A stretch of 64,000 nt of DNA, taken from NCBI RefSeq assembly GCF_029867415.1, contig NW_026705317.1, forward strand, positions 310,001-374,000, written 5' to 3'. The notes below the pieces were generated by a model. That model had not been told where the DNA came from, did no database searches, and was given only the letters and a program-made list of their open reading frames with translations. Each line of letters begins with the position of its first letter. Within the stretch, counting starts at the first letter, position 1. This DNA comes from Vicia villosa. Taxonomy: Eukaryota > Streptophyta > Magnoliopsida > Fabales > Fabaceae. A program made the position numbers and the translations under genes. Shown in pieces: positions 11,965 through 27,547 of the stretch.

Positions 11965-12300
11965 TCAGGAACCGGTTCCTGTATAGGACAACCCGGTTCC
12001 CCATACAAAAAACAGAGAAGCAACATTTCAGAAAACTGGGAACCGGTTCCCACCTAGGGACAACCCGGTTCCTGGTACAAAAACACAGAGAATGGCCAAA
12101 TTAGCAAGCTGGGAACCGGTTCCCACCTAGGGACAACCCGGTTCCCCATACAAAAAACCAGAGAGTAAAAAAAAAACATGAAGCTGGGAACCGGTTCCCA
12201 CCTAGGGACAACCCGGTTCCTGGTGCAAAAACACAGAGAGTCAACATTTTTGGATTAAGTGGGAACCGGTTCCCGCCTGGGACAACCCGGTTCCTGGCGT
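11965..12300. repeat. tandem array of AACCGGTT palindromes in the LTR
   Basis: Five tandem units of about 65-72 bp. Four units contain the perfect 14-bp palindrome GGGAACCGGTTCCC, and the first a near version (AGGAACCGGTTCCT). Each is followed about 10 bp later by the half-like site CAACCCGGTTCC and then an A-rich linker with ACAGAGA. The 95-codon ORF at 12101-12388 is a translation of this array. Confidence 0.9.
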
Positions 12301-13147
12301 GGAAAAACAGAATTTTATGCATTTTTAAAGCCTTGGAGCCATTCGCACTCAATCCAAAACGTGCCAATTCAAGATTAATCACAAGCAAACATCAAATATC
12401 ATGGTATACATGCATTCACACATCAAACGATCCATATGTCAACAATTATGTCAAGTGCGACACGTCAAACAAAGCAAATATCAAGCAAAAGTACACCACA
12501 TGCATTTGTACAAACACTTTGAGTGCGACACAAGTAACATATATATGAACATCAACAATTAAGCACACAAAATCATTCATTAATCACGGATCCGAACACG
12601 AATATCGCACTTCATCATCAACGATCAACACTTATATGCAATCAACATTAGATCCAATCACAATTCACATGAATACGACTAATTCGAGCAAAAATACGCA
12701 AATTCACCGATCAATCATCCTCAATCATCAATTAATCAAGAACGAAAAGTAGATCCAGATCCGAATTCACATAATAATCAACAATTAAGCACTTAATTCA
12801 AGATCCGAAAGCTTACCGAATGAAGATCTAACCGAAGCACGAACACGAACTCGATACGAACGCGAACACGACACGAACGCGACACGAACTCGAACGAAAT
12901 CCGGAGGGAGAGAGAGTGAGGGCGCGCGAGATGCAAAGAGGAGAGGATGAGAATTTCGAACTTCGATCCTTGAATCTTCAATCCATGTTCTTGATCTTGA
13001 TGAAGATTGATGAATATTGATGAAAGTTTTTATGTGATTTGTGGTTTTGATCTATGAGAATTGAGAGAGAATTGAGAGAATGTGTTTGTGAAGAATTGGT
13101 GAATTGAGATTATGAGAGTCCTCCTTTGATTTGTGAAGAGCAAAATG

Positions 13148-13155
13148 TTTATATA
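13148..13155 (-). promoter_or_regulatory. TATA-like box of element 1 LTR
   Basis: The minus strand reads TATATAAA, followed by a plausible start region about 30 bp downstream. It lies about 0.9 kb into the LTR, a normal place for the U3/R border. Confidence 0.5.
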
Positions 13156-14068
13156 TTGTCAATGCGAAATGTCCAAATTGCCCTCGGTGCGTCTCATTTT
13201 GGCTCGTTTTTAAGGAAACTCGGTCCGGCTATGATTTTAGGAACGAAACCAATGCCATTGTGAAGATGACCAAATTTTTGACCCGTCGCCGCGAGAATCA
13301 CCTCAATCCGATAAGCGATGAAGAAAATACGCCGGTTTGAATGACGAGAAACGTCGATTCATCTGGCGCGACTATGTGAAATTTTGTGAGTACCGTTCAA
13401 AGAACTCGATAAAACCTTATCTTCGGCTCAAAATCTGAACAGGCACGTGTGACGAAGAATCGAAGCTAACGAAATTTCTGAGAAAATGCCGCCGGAATGG
13501 CCTTCATACGATAAAAATCGAAGAAGTTATGAATTTTCGAACTCGGCACGACATACTCGAAAACACACTTTTTTTACCGAAACAACACGACGATCCTTAA
13601 AATTCTGGGAATTTTCCATGCATAATTGGCCTTCGGTCTGAACATATGAAATCTTGGTAATGATGCTACGGAGCTCCAGTTAAATTTTCAAGCGAATCCG
13701 GCAAGCGGATTAGGAGATATGAATTTTCCGAGGCGCAAAACCCTACATTCAGCACTATTTTCCACTGCAAAACCTCAAGTAATCGGCCAATTTGAAGACC
13801 TTCCTTAAAGAATTGGCTCTCGAGCCGAACCCGAAAGTTGTAGATATCGTCGAAACAGTGGGGATAACGCGGGAATTTAACTCATATCACCTTCCAAATA
13901 GTATTTGTGAATTTTCTCGTACTTTCACTGTTTTAAGCCATTCTTCATACTTTACTTCCTTAACATCTCAAGAGCTCTTTATTATTTTTCTTCAATTTTT
14001 GGATGACGAAATAAACGTCATTATTAACTTATAGCTCAAATAAAGAGGGCAAATTTTGGGGTGCAACA

Positions 14069-14729
14069 CATATCATTTATCAATTTGAATACCTTTATCA
14101 AATAAAATAGAGATGAGAAGATGAATTCAATCATTAAGACAAAATCACTTAGACACATGTCCTAGGATCAATCTAGTCGATCCTGTAAGTTACCAAAATA
14201 TATATACAAAAATTTTGAAGACTAGCGATTGTTTACCAGAAATCACTGTAAACAACAGGTAATTGAACTCTAAAATAGAGGTTTGTTAAGTTAGAGTTTT
14301 TGATTTTTATTTATTATATTGTGCAATTTTTGATTTTTTTTACTAAAAAAATTCTTGAAAAAAAATCAATTTGATAGGATATTAAAAAGACTAACAATTT
14401 TTATATTTATTGAAAATATTTTTTAACTTAATGTGTTTTGAGTTGTTTTCTATTTTTTTTTTTAGTATGTGATAATATTATATTCAATTATTCATATAAG
14501 AAATCTATTTTTTAACATTTGGAAATAGTGGAAGATGGTGAGGTAATATTATACAATATTGTTCCTATTATTTCTTTTAGATTTATTAGAAAATTTAATT
14601 AAATCTTCCTATCACATTTCAAAAAATCATTGGAGAAGTCGATTTCGGTGTCAATTTCACTCCTACAGCATGACAATTTCACTTATGCAATATTTAGTTC
14701 TACTACCAGGGGTGTATTTGTCTAAGAGT
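14069..14729. other. AT-rich spacer, no gene seen
   Basis: Low-complexity AT-rich sequence between element 1 and a small inverted-repeat element. The ORF at 14559-14807 has no recognisable similarity and runs into the inverted-repeat element. Confidence 0.5.
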
Positions 14730-15188
14730 AATGTTATTCTTACATCATTTATTACAACAAATACTTACACCAAACACTGTTCACCGTATTTGGTTAATTC
14801 AGTGTAAAAACTTGGTTAATGCAGTACTGAAGTTGGTTAATACAACATTTAGGTATTAAAAATAATTTTTAGCAGTCACCAAACTTGGTTAATGCAGTGT
14901 AAAAATTTAGTTAATGCAGTAATAAAGTTAGTTAATGCAACATTCATGTATTAAAAATAATTTTTAGCAGTCATCAAACTTGGTTAATGCTATGTAAAAA
15001 TTTGGTTAATGTGCAGTAATGAAGTTGGTTAATGCACGTCCAGGTATTAAAAATAAATGTCCGTACATGAATAGTATTCGCGCCGTACATGAATAGTATT
15101 CGTCCGTACATGAACAATGTCGTCCGTACATGAACAGTATCGTCCGTACATACCGTGTAGGTGTAAGAATTGCTGTAAGAATAACATT
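14730..15188. mobile_element. MITE-like element with 15-bp terminal inverted repeats
   Basis: AATGTTATTCTTACA at 14730 is repeated as its exact reverse complement ending at 15188; a looser TTACACC/GGTGTAA match lies further in. The interior has no ORF. It contains three imperfect repeats built on TTGGTTAATGCAGT (14795-15040) and five copies of a 20-bp unit CGTCCGTACATGAA (15058-15152). No clear target-site duplication is visible, so the superfamily is not assigned. Confidence 0.6.
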
Positions 15189-15313
15189 TTTGTTTTTCTA
15201 ATCCTGCTACACTACAAACTCTAGGACAAAAACTTTTGTAGCAACAAACAATGACTAGATCTGAGAATAATCGTTAGGATTGGATTCTTGTTTAAATGTC
15301 TTAAATTTGATTC

Positions 15314-15318
<5 letters not shown>

Positions 15319-15367
<49 letters not shown>
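15319..15367. repeat. (TA)n microsatellite
   Basis: About 24 TA units. They directly follow (minus-strand sense) the 3' end of the LINE-type RNase H relic and could be the remains of its 3' tail. Confidence 0.95.
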
Positions 15368-15373
<6 letters not shown>

Positions 15374-15374
15374 T

Positions 15375-15598
15375 ATGAGGGTTGAAGCCCAAAAGAAAAA
15401 ACTACTAGAAAACTACAATGGGAGGAATAATCCTCAAAGCATCAGACTCCAATAACAACCGTAAAAAATCTGGCGCTCTATCATAAATAGCAAACTTATT
15501 TTCCATGCTCCCACGATTTGCCAAAGCATCTGCACAAGCATTAGCGTTCATGTAGACGTGCGAGACTATGACAACATCCATCAAAGAAATAATATCAA
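15375..15598 (-). pseudogene. LINE-type RNase H, 3' end fragment
   Basis: The minus strand encodes the C-terminal part of the plant non-LTR retroelement RNase H domain (region of VVIVSHVYMNANACADALANRG). Bases 15459-15598 are a 140-bp near-copy of 16613-16752. The break at 15598 coincides with a Helitron-type terminus. Confidence 0.7.
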
Positions 15599-16612
15599 TT
15601 AGTTTGTATACCCGTGCGAGGCACGGGTTTAAATTTAGTATGATTGATTTCGATCAGTATGACTATAACGAAATTCAATATGATTGATTTCGATCAGTAT
15701 AACTATATAATGATTAGTATATTCACGGCCTTGGATCGTCTCCGTGTGAGGCACGGGATAAAAAGATTCAATAAAACTTTATACATAATAAAAACATTTA
15801 CTCTCATTTCAAACATTCAATAAAAAGTATTTGATAATTCATTTATTTTTCAAGAATATTGACTTTTGAGATAGAATTTTTCAAATATTAAAAATAATTT
15901 TTATTTATTGACTCGAGTTTTAAAATTAAGAATTGTTTTTAACAAAGATACATAAGATTCATATAGTATGAATTTACATTAACAAAAATATCATACGAAT
16001 ATAAAATTCATATATTATACATTTACATTTATTCATCTTTCTTATAAATATTTAATACATAATAAAATAAAATAAATATATAATTATCCATTTGTTTTTT
16101 TCATAAGAAAAAGTTGTGATTTCTATACATCATATTATCTTACATTTTTTGTTAAAACACATATTATATCAACTTTTAGTATAAATGTTACCATTTTAGA
16201 GAACCCATTCACCATAGAATCTCCACGTTATTTTTTAAATCTTTTCCCTTTGCGTTTGATTTTTTACCTATATTTTATTATAAATAATAATATGTAATAA
16301 TGGTAATAAAGTAATTTACTATTACAATCATATTTATTTTATTAAATCTATGGGTTAATCTGTCAGTGTAACACAATTAAATTCAGATCTTTTTATATAT
16401 AACTGGTAAACTTTCGTTTAAAAAATTTCTCAACTTTTTAGTCATTTTTTGTGTATCATAACAATCGTAAAAAAATTATTTAGTTTGTATTAAATAAAAT
16501 GAGATATTTTTGTATCATATATTTTTGATTTATACATTTTTGTTTAATATAAGTATAAAATAACTATTGTCAAATTTAATACAACATTAACGTCAAAATT
16601 AATAATATATTT
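15599..16612 (-). mobile_element. 1.0-kb insertion with a Helitron-type 3' end
   Basis: On the minus strand the sequence ends with a hairpin CCCGTGCCTCGCACGGG, nine bases (TATACAAAC region) and CTAA followed by T. That is the classic Helitron end: hairpin, short spacer, CTRR, then host T. A weaker hairpin copy lies near 15741. The other end (near 16612) does not begin with TC, and no protein is encoded. The insertion sits between 140-bp direct repeats of the RNase H relic. A non-autonomous Helitron or a rearranged fragment of one is the likely identity. Confidence 0.55.
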
Positions 16613-17236
16613 CCTTAAAAAATCAGGCGCTCTATCATAAATAACAAACTTCTTCTCCATGCACCCACGATTTGCCAAAGCATCTGCACAAGCATTAGCG
16701 TTCATGTAGACGTGCGAGACTATGACAACATCCATCAAAGAAATAATATCAATTATCCACCGAAGAATATAGACACATTCCACATATCCAACTTCTTTAT
16801 CCTCAATAGCCTTAACTACCACCATAGAATCACTATTAATCTCCACCTTACTATAGCCTAACAATTGTGCTATTTTCAAACCTTCCAACACTCCCTAAAA
16901 CTCCGCCAAAAGCGCACTACAGTTTTCAACATATTTGGAAAATCCTCCTTTCAACTCTCCTTTATGATTCCTAAGAATACCTCCACAACCGGCACCATTT
17001 TCACATTTACCAGCACCATCCGTATTTAGCTTTATCATGTTGCTGATTGGAGGCTTCCAACCCTTGTACTTGTTACCATCCCCTTCTACCTTCACAACTT
17101 TGTGCAGTTGAGTAGCAACCTTATACTCATGAACTCGAGTAAGAATGTGATTAATAGGATCCAAAGGTCTAACATAGTTATCGTTATGCTCTTTCATATT
17201 CCTCCAGTCCACAATGCGTGACAAGCGGTAGTCCAA
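16613..17236 (-). pseudogene. LINE-type RNase H domain with nonsense codon
   Basis: Two adjacent open frames (17236-16895 and 16891-16544) form one plant-type RNase H domain, as found at the C-terminus of LINE reverse transcriptases. IKLNTDGAGKCENGAGCGG supplies the first catalytic Asp, INSDSMVVVKAI the middle Asp, and NACADALANRG the last. A TAG between them (after ALLAEF, where Trp is usual) breaks the frame, and the segment upstream is frameshifted. The final codons of the lower ORF read into the neighbouring insertion. Confidence 0.8.
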
Positions 17237-17699
17237 ATATTACTCCACCCATTATCCGTAATACCTCTATAATTAAGATTTATCCGAATCCACTTTCTAA
17301 CGTCCACCAAATATAATCATGCCTATTTAGTTTTAATGTTCATTAATTATATTTACTTTTGTGTTTTGCAATTCTTTCTGATTCAGATTGTTTTTATATT
17401 TCTTGCTACATTATTCTCATTCAATCTCAATTCCATATATTTTTATTGGCATTTTTATTTACCTTTAACAAAATGTCTTTTGATTTATAATTTAATTTAA
17501 TTTAATTGTAGTAACTTTTTATGAAAAAAATTTGGACTTATTAATTCAAAATAAATATTTTTCTATACCATCCAATAAAAAGATTATATAGTTATGTCAC
17601 TTTATTATTCTAATTATTTTCCTATATTTTGGACCAAGAAATTTAAAATAAAAATATATACACTTAATTATTCTAATTTTTAGGCATCGACTAGGTTGT
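17237..17699. other. AT-rich spacer, no gene seen
   Basis: The first 50 bases still resemble the LINE polypeptide (WSNIWTTACHALW in another frame). The rest is AT-rich with nothing recognisable. Confidence 0.5.
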
Positions 17700-18051
17700 C
17701 AATCAGACAAAGGCAATGAAATTGCAAGAGGATCCACAATGGCTTGCTAGCGAGCTTGCTTCCGTTACAGACTTGCCTTCCTATTCTGCCAGGCTGATCT
17801 CCTTTGATTCCAATTTTATCTAGTGATAGGGAATTAGGGTTCACTTCACCTTCCTTGCTCCCAAATATGATTTAAGGATCCACCTTTGGTACCATATTAT
17901 GGCCCTAATCCCATTAGATGGTACATATGAGAGAGATAAGAACAAGCTTGGTAGCCTTGGTGCGTTCCCTAGAGGTTGGCAATCTCTCTCTTTTAATGCA
18001 ATAATGCTTATCTGCGCGTCATCTGCATTTACAAGTTTTATTCTTATTCGT

Positions 18052-18168
18052 TTACCGGGCTTTTACCATGTCTTCCAAACAATTTCAATACATATGGCGC
18101 AAGACGATTCCATATATCGAGGTCGGAATGGGATCAAGTGTTTTCACGTCTCACCGCAGTGCCCGTTT
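18052..18168 (-). rRNA. rrn5: mitochondrial 5S rRNA copy (rrn5, NUMT)
   Basis: The minus strand reads as plant mitochondrial 5S rRNA from CGGGCACTGCGGTGAGACG through CCATTCCGACCTCG and CTTGCGCCATATG to CATGGTAAAAGCCCGG, essentially full length. Several substitutions (such as CACTTGATCCC) suggest a decaying nuclear copy that is not expected to be functional. Confidence 0.85.
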
Positions 18169-18340
18169 TGTCTTAATTTCTGATTGATGAACAAGAAGGT
18201 ATGAAGTGCTCAACCGGAAGGGAAAGGAAAATGGAACAATTTTCTTTTTTTACTCGCCCCCGGTCTCCTTTGGACCCAAAGTCTGCCCGCATTCCAGCAA
18301 GCTAGCTCCGTAGGTTTGGGGAATAGGGAATTTCCATCGT

Positions 18341-18795
18341 GAAGGATTCCATCCATCCACATGTTCCCCTACGGCTACCTTGTTATGAATTCACCCCAGT
18401 CGAAGACCCCACCGTGGTATGCGCCAATAAGACCACCAAAAGCCTTTGTGGCACTAGTGGTACACATAAGTCATGGGTGATCATTGGTCTGATGCTTCGG
18501 GCGAAACTAATTCCTAGGGTGTGACGGGCGGTGTGTATTGGTTACATGTACACATGTCACATGTACATATTCACCGCGACATGCTGATCCACGATTACTA
18601 GTCCAACTTCATGTTCCCGAGTTGCATAGAACAATTTGAACTGAGGCAATCTTTGCGGATTCACTTCGCTTTACAACCTTGCTTGCCATTGTAGTACGTG
18701 TGTGGCCCAGCCCATAAGGGCCATACATACTTGACGTTATCCCCACCTTCCTCCAATATCTCATTAGAAGTCCCTCGTGAGTGTGGCATGCACCT
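18341..18795 (-). rRNA. rrn18: partial mitochondrial 18S rRNA copy (rrn18, NUMT)
   Basis: The antisense of the 3' end of a bacterial-type small-subunit rRNA is plain: CTACGGCTACCTTGTTA, CACCCCAGTCGAAGACC, GACGGGCGGTGTGT, ATTCACCGCG, GCTGATCC.CGATTACTAG and CCCCACCTTCCTCC. The 5' two thirds is missing. Near 18540-18570 the usual sequence after the GGCGGTGTGT motif is replaced by palindromic ACATGTACACATGTCACATGT-like bases (split by one C). It is a pseudogene of the organellar gene. Confidence 0.85.
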
Positions 18796-18990
18796 TTTAG
18801 TTTGTTTCAGAGCCGTTTGTTTTGGCGGGGCGTACTAAACCTACTACGTACCTCACCACCGGGCGACTCTCTTGAATGCCGAGTATTTCTCCGCCGCCAA
18901 CTCGATGTCGTTGTCACCTGCAAGAGAAGGCCAAAAACTGGACTTTACTAAATAAGCGAGAAAACTTTCTATTTAGTAAAATTGAATAAA

Positions 18991-18992
<2 letters not shown>

Positions 18993-19055
<63 letters not shown>
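18993..19055. repeat. (TA)n microsatellite
   Basis: About 31 TA units just beyond the mitochondrial insert. Confidence 0.95.
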
Positions 19056-19057
<2 letters not shown>

Positions 19058-19429
19058 GGTAAGAACTGCAATCAATTTTTCTATAATTGCAATTAATTTT
19101 TATGAATCCCTGGAAGACTTACCCTCATTTTCGCCCTCTTCTATCTGTAAATTGTATTTTTTTAAAATATAATTACAGTAGTAGAAATTTATCTAGTAGT
19201 AACAATTTAATATAAATATTTTTAATTAATATATTAGTTGTTTATTTTGCATATAAACATTATATATGTTAATATTAATTATAAATAAATACTTTTATAA
19301 CAAATATAATTATAAAATACATATAAAACATATGCAAAAATCTTTTTAAAAAACCTATTATTATTTTTGAATCAATGATTGGATTAATTTAAAAACAAAC
19401 TGATACATGGCGATCGCTAGGATCTAGCC

Positions 19430-19815
19430 CTCAAAAAGACAAGAATAACAAACCTAAAGTTAAGGCAATAAAAGGATAGCTATATGTGGCATAAGCTTAG
19501 GACTAGTCCACCCTCTATAAACTATATCATTGATAACTTTCTCATCTATAACTCTATTATTTACACTATGGCCAAAGCAAATCTTGTTACGGTAATGCCA
19601 AACCTCATACATCGTTTCAGCTAGGGCCATACGCACCAAGTCTGCTCTCCAGTCTTTACCTCGATAGTGCAACAACAACACCAATTCAATTCATATGTTT
19701 AATTACCAGGATTATGGTGAATTCGCAGCCAAGTAAGCACTGTTTTCCAAATACTCTTCAAAACCACACAGTCAAAGAATAGATGACCAATGGTCTCTTC
19801 TTGGTCACACAGTTA
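19430..19815 (-). pseudogene. LINE zf-RVT fragment
   Basis: The minus strand encodes pieces typical of the zinc-binding region at the C-terminus of plant LINE polyproteins: CDQEETIGHLFFDCVV near 19800, then LAETMYEVWHYRNKICFG and YRGWTSPKLMPHIA (within ORF 19684-19460). A stop lies between the two pieces. It is a short relic with no RT domain attached. Confidence 0.7.
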
Positions 19816-24550
<4,735 letters not shown>

Positions 24551-24565
24551 GCTGCCCCTGTTCAA
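24551..24565 (-). other. polypurine tract of element 2
   Basis: The minus strand reads GAACAGGGGCAGC directly before the LTR start TGTCATACCCC, matching the tract of element 1. Confidence 0.8.
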
Positions 24566-24727
24566 TTATCTTAAACCTGAAGATGTAGAGTGGTTTGTAT
24601 GCCAGTCGGTATCTGAAGGTGGAAGGTGATTGAACACTAGAATACCAAGAAATTTGCCCTAGTTGAAGTAGGGACTTTTGTCGGAGATGGGCTTCAAAGA
24701 TGCCATCCGGTAGTTGAAGTTTGAGAA

Positions 24728-25390
24728 ATGTCGTTTGCGCGTTGATCGTGTCATTACCGTTCGTAGTAAATGAATTAGATCTTTTGGAGAGATGATCGTG
24801 TCTACATCGTTCGTGATGATAGAATTAGACTCTCTTGTCGTGTCAGCACCGTTCGTAGTAACTGAATTAGATCTTGGAGAGATAATCGTGTCTACATCGT
24901 TCGTGATGATAGAATTAGATTCTCTTGTCGTGTCAGCACTGTTCGTAGTAACTGAATTAGACTGGGAAGGTCAGTGATCGTGTCTACACCGTTCGTGATG
25001 ATAGAATTAGACCACTGAGAGTTGACCGTGTCAGTACCGTTCGTAGTATCTGAATTAGATCTTCTGTCGTGTCAGTACCGTTCGTAGTAGCTGAATTAGA
25101 CTGAGAAGGTCAGTGATCGTGTCTACACCGTTCGTGATGATAGAATTAGATCTCTGAGAGTTGACCGTGTCAGTACCGTTCGTAGTAACCGAATTAGATC
25201 TTTTGTCGTGTCAGTACTGTTCGTAGTAGCTGAATTAGACTTTGAAAGTGATCGTGTCATTACCGTTCGTGGTAGATGAATTAGACCTTGGAGCATTGAC
25301 CGTGTTAGTACCGTTCGTGGTAGCTGAATTAGATCTTGAAAATGATCGTGTCATTACCGTTCGTGGTAGATGAATTAGACCTTGGAAAGT
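24728..25390. repeat. 14-copy minisatellite near the 3' LTR
   Basis: A unit of about 40-50 bp, built on GATCGTGTC..ACCGTTCGT.GTA followed by TGAATTAGA, repeats about fourteen times with small changes. Two unit types alternate (TCTACACC..GATGATAG and TCAGTACC..AGTAGCTG). The small ORFs it contains are artefacts of the repeat. Confidence 0.9.
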
Positions 25391-27547
25391 TGGAGTTTTC
25401 GTTCGTTTGTCTGTACCTGTATTCTGCAAAAGGTAAGATTAAATTTATGCAATGTCATGATGCATGGATTACATAATGAGTCTCTCAAAATAAATGAGAA
25501 GCTTTGCATGTTATGTATGAATTTTTATGAGGTAATGCGTGCAATGTATGAATATGTTTATGACATATGATATGTGAATATGATTTATGTTGTCTTGATT
25601 GAGAAAATAAATCTCTATGTCTTCGTGATTTTGATGTTTGATCTTATTTGGAGATGCTCAGCTGGGAATTTATGATTTCTGCTTGGAGATGATCAGTGAC
25701 TTGATGTTCCCTGATTGGTGATAAAGATATTGATAGACAGTGTTGAAGATGTAAACTCTGTTGGGCCGCCATGTCTTTGTCAGGGCAAGAGTATTTGAAG
25801 ATATCTTCTTAGTGATTACTCTGTGGGGATATGATCTCGTGAACCTGGCTCTGTGAGGAGACATGGATGAAAGTTGCCCCCAGTATTATAGTAACTACTA
25901 CTCGATTTAGGACACGTCACTTAAAATGTCAAACTGGACTTGTATAGATTTGCCCCAGTTAGCAGGAACTTTGAAGAGATTCACCTCACGAGGACTTTAT
26001 GAAGTGTATATTGTATGTGACATGCCCCTAGTAATCGTAAACTTAGGATGATGCCCCTGACTGTTTGGATTTTGAGAGATTCTTGGAATCTTGACTTGAT
26101 TGTCCCAGATGGATTGGGAAAGACGTGTCATGCCCCTTGTATACGTAGGAGACATTGCTTCTTGGAGTAATATTGTCTGTCGGGATAACTTTCAGTCATT
26201 AGTTGTACCCTGTGCAAGTTCTTTCTGATGCTAACATTTGAAATTATGTAGCAGAATATGTTTAATAATGAATTCATGAGATGCAATGCATACGTCTGTC
26301 TTGAATTTTTGAAAAACCTTTAAATCATGAGATGCAAAAACACGACACTTGTAAAAAAACGATATTTGCACTAATGTTTGTAAGAATGAAATACCGACTC
26401 CTCGTTTTTGGTAAACCTTAAGGAGTCAGGATACCTTTTTTTTTTTTTTTTTTTTTTGGTGACAGTATGCTTTCGAACTAACCATGCTTCAATTAGGACT
26501 TTCAAGGGTTGTAACGTGGCTTAGTTCACGGTTTAAGAAACAAAGGATAAAGGCTCAAAGTTTATTTATCCCCACCCCTCTTCGTGATGATCTTCAGTCC
26601 TAAACTCAGTAAATTTGGCTTATGCATTCAGGTTCCAAGAGACTTTTGGATTTGCACCTTTGATAATGATGATGATTCGCAAGCAAAGAGAATTTTTGAG
26701 ATGGCAGTCACTTCTTCCTTTTGGTAGTCACAACATTGTGTCGTTCAGGAATTTATTGACTTCTCTTTTTTCATCTTTTGATATCCCTAACTTTTGCCTG
26801 AACTGTCTATTTTAAGCTTACAGTCAGCGGGAGGCCTCGATTTTTGCCTAAGTCATCTTTTGATTTTATTTTTGACTTAGCAGGCTTTTCTTTGTATATA
26901 TGTTTTTTCATTCTTTCATTCATTTTTTTTTTCTTTTTGAAAGATGTTGACTGCCCTGCTTAATGATTGATGAACCATCATTGGCTTTTGATTGACATCT
27001 CCAACACTTCTTTGATGTGTACGGATGAACGCTTGTGTTTGAAATCTTTATTGAAAGGTGTACTGAATGATTCTCTTAAACTAGAATGCACAGCCAAATT
27101 AACTGAGAACTACCCTGCCCCAGGTTATGATCAAAGGTTTTAATTAGTACAAGAAAGAAAATTCTACTTCTTAGGCTCAAAGGGGTTGACGAGGGATTAA
27201 CATCCTTATATCTCCACTGTTTAGGAATTGAAACAATGCCTGTACATCGTCAGCATAGTCCGCTCAAAAGCATACTGTATGAGGTCGCGGTATCGTTTTC
27301 GTCCTCCTCCCTCAAAAGGCTCACAGCTTTAGCAGGAGTTGAGTATCATAAAAACATATGCAAAGTAAAGACATAATTTTAAAGAGAGTGATAGCGAAAT
27401 AATTTATTCAAGACAAACATACGCAATGCACTGATGATGATTATTAAAACAAATAATGTCTATCATAATTGGAGTGTTTAAACAAACAGAACAGAAATTG
27501 CAAATGAAAGTAAATCTAATGATCTAAAAAGTTCATCCTTCTAAGTA
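25391..27547 (-). other. untranslated 3' part of element 2, no pol
   Basis: Where pol would lie there is only non-coding sequence. It is T-rich in places (poly-T at 26437-26457, sense poly-A) and has scattered GGGGATA-like and GCCCC motifs like those of element 1's untranslated part. I found no RT (YxDD), protease (DTG) or integrase motif in any frame. Confidence 0.7.

Larger units (their letters stand above)
1..14068 (-). mobile_element. Ogre-like Ty3/gypsy element 1 (truncated by window edge)
   Basis: A long LTR retrotransposon read on the minus strand. The 5' LTR is 10160-14068, the primer site 10139-10157, a protease exon lies below 8.6 kb, an intron at 7181-7434, the RT-RNase H-integrase exon at 3712-7180, a long repeat-rich 3' untranslated part at 687-3700, a polypurine tract at 673-685, and the 3' LTR runs off the window at base 1. 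The long LTR, tRNA-Arg type primer site, intron before RT and second RNase H fit the Ogre/Tat clade. Gag and ORF1 are missing. By eye, about eleven substitutions separate the 672 overlapping LTR bases, so the insertion is moderately young. The target-site duplication cannot be checked because the left end is outside the window. Confidence 0.9.
10160..14068 (-). repeat. 5' LTR of element 1 (3909 bp)
   Basis: On the plus strand it runs from TGTCGCTACCG next to the primer site to ...GGGGTGCAACA. It contains a TATA-like box at 13148-13155, a tandem array of palindromes at 11965-12300, and near the primer end a block GGGAAGGTACTAGCACCCC similar to one in element 2. The many ORFs inside (10221, 10734, 10991, 11417, 12101 and so on) are not supported as genes. 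Confidence 0.9.
17700..18950 (-). other. nuclear insertion of mitochondrial DNA (NUMT)
   Basis: This GC-richer block contains the 3' part of mitochondrial rrn18 and, about 170 bp downstream, the whole of mitochondrial rrn5. That order and spacing is found in plant mitochondrial genomes. Flanks 17700-18050 and 18796-18950 share the base composition but I could not name them. The short ORFs here are antisense rRNA and not genes. Confidence 0.85.

Noticed and set aside
12101..12388. 95-codon ORF with repeated NRFP motifs
   Set aside because: It is the translation of the palindromic tandem array in an LTR.
17899..18524. Two ORFs in the mitochondrial insert
   Set aside because: They are antisense or flanking to organellar rRNA sequence.
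24792..24977. ORF with repeated VSTSFVMIELDS segments
   Set aside because: A minisatellite translated in one frame; no other support.
24728..25390. CRISPR-like regularly spaced repeats
   Set aside because: Units are imperfect and contiguous, with no unique spacers, in plant retroelement DNA.
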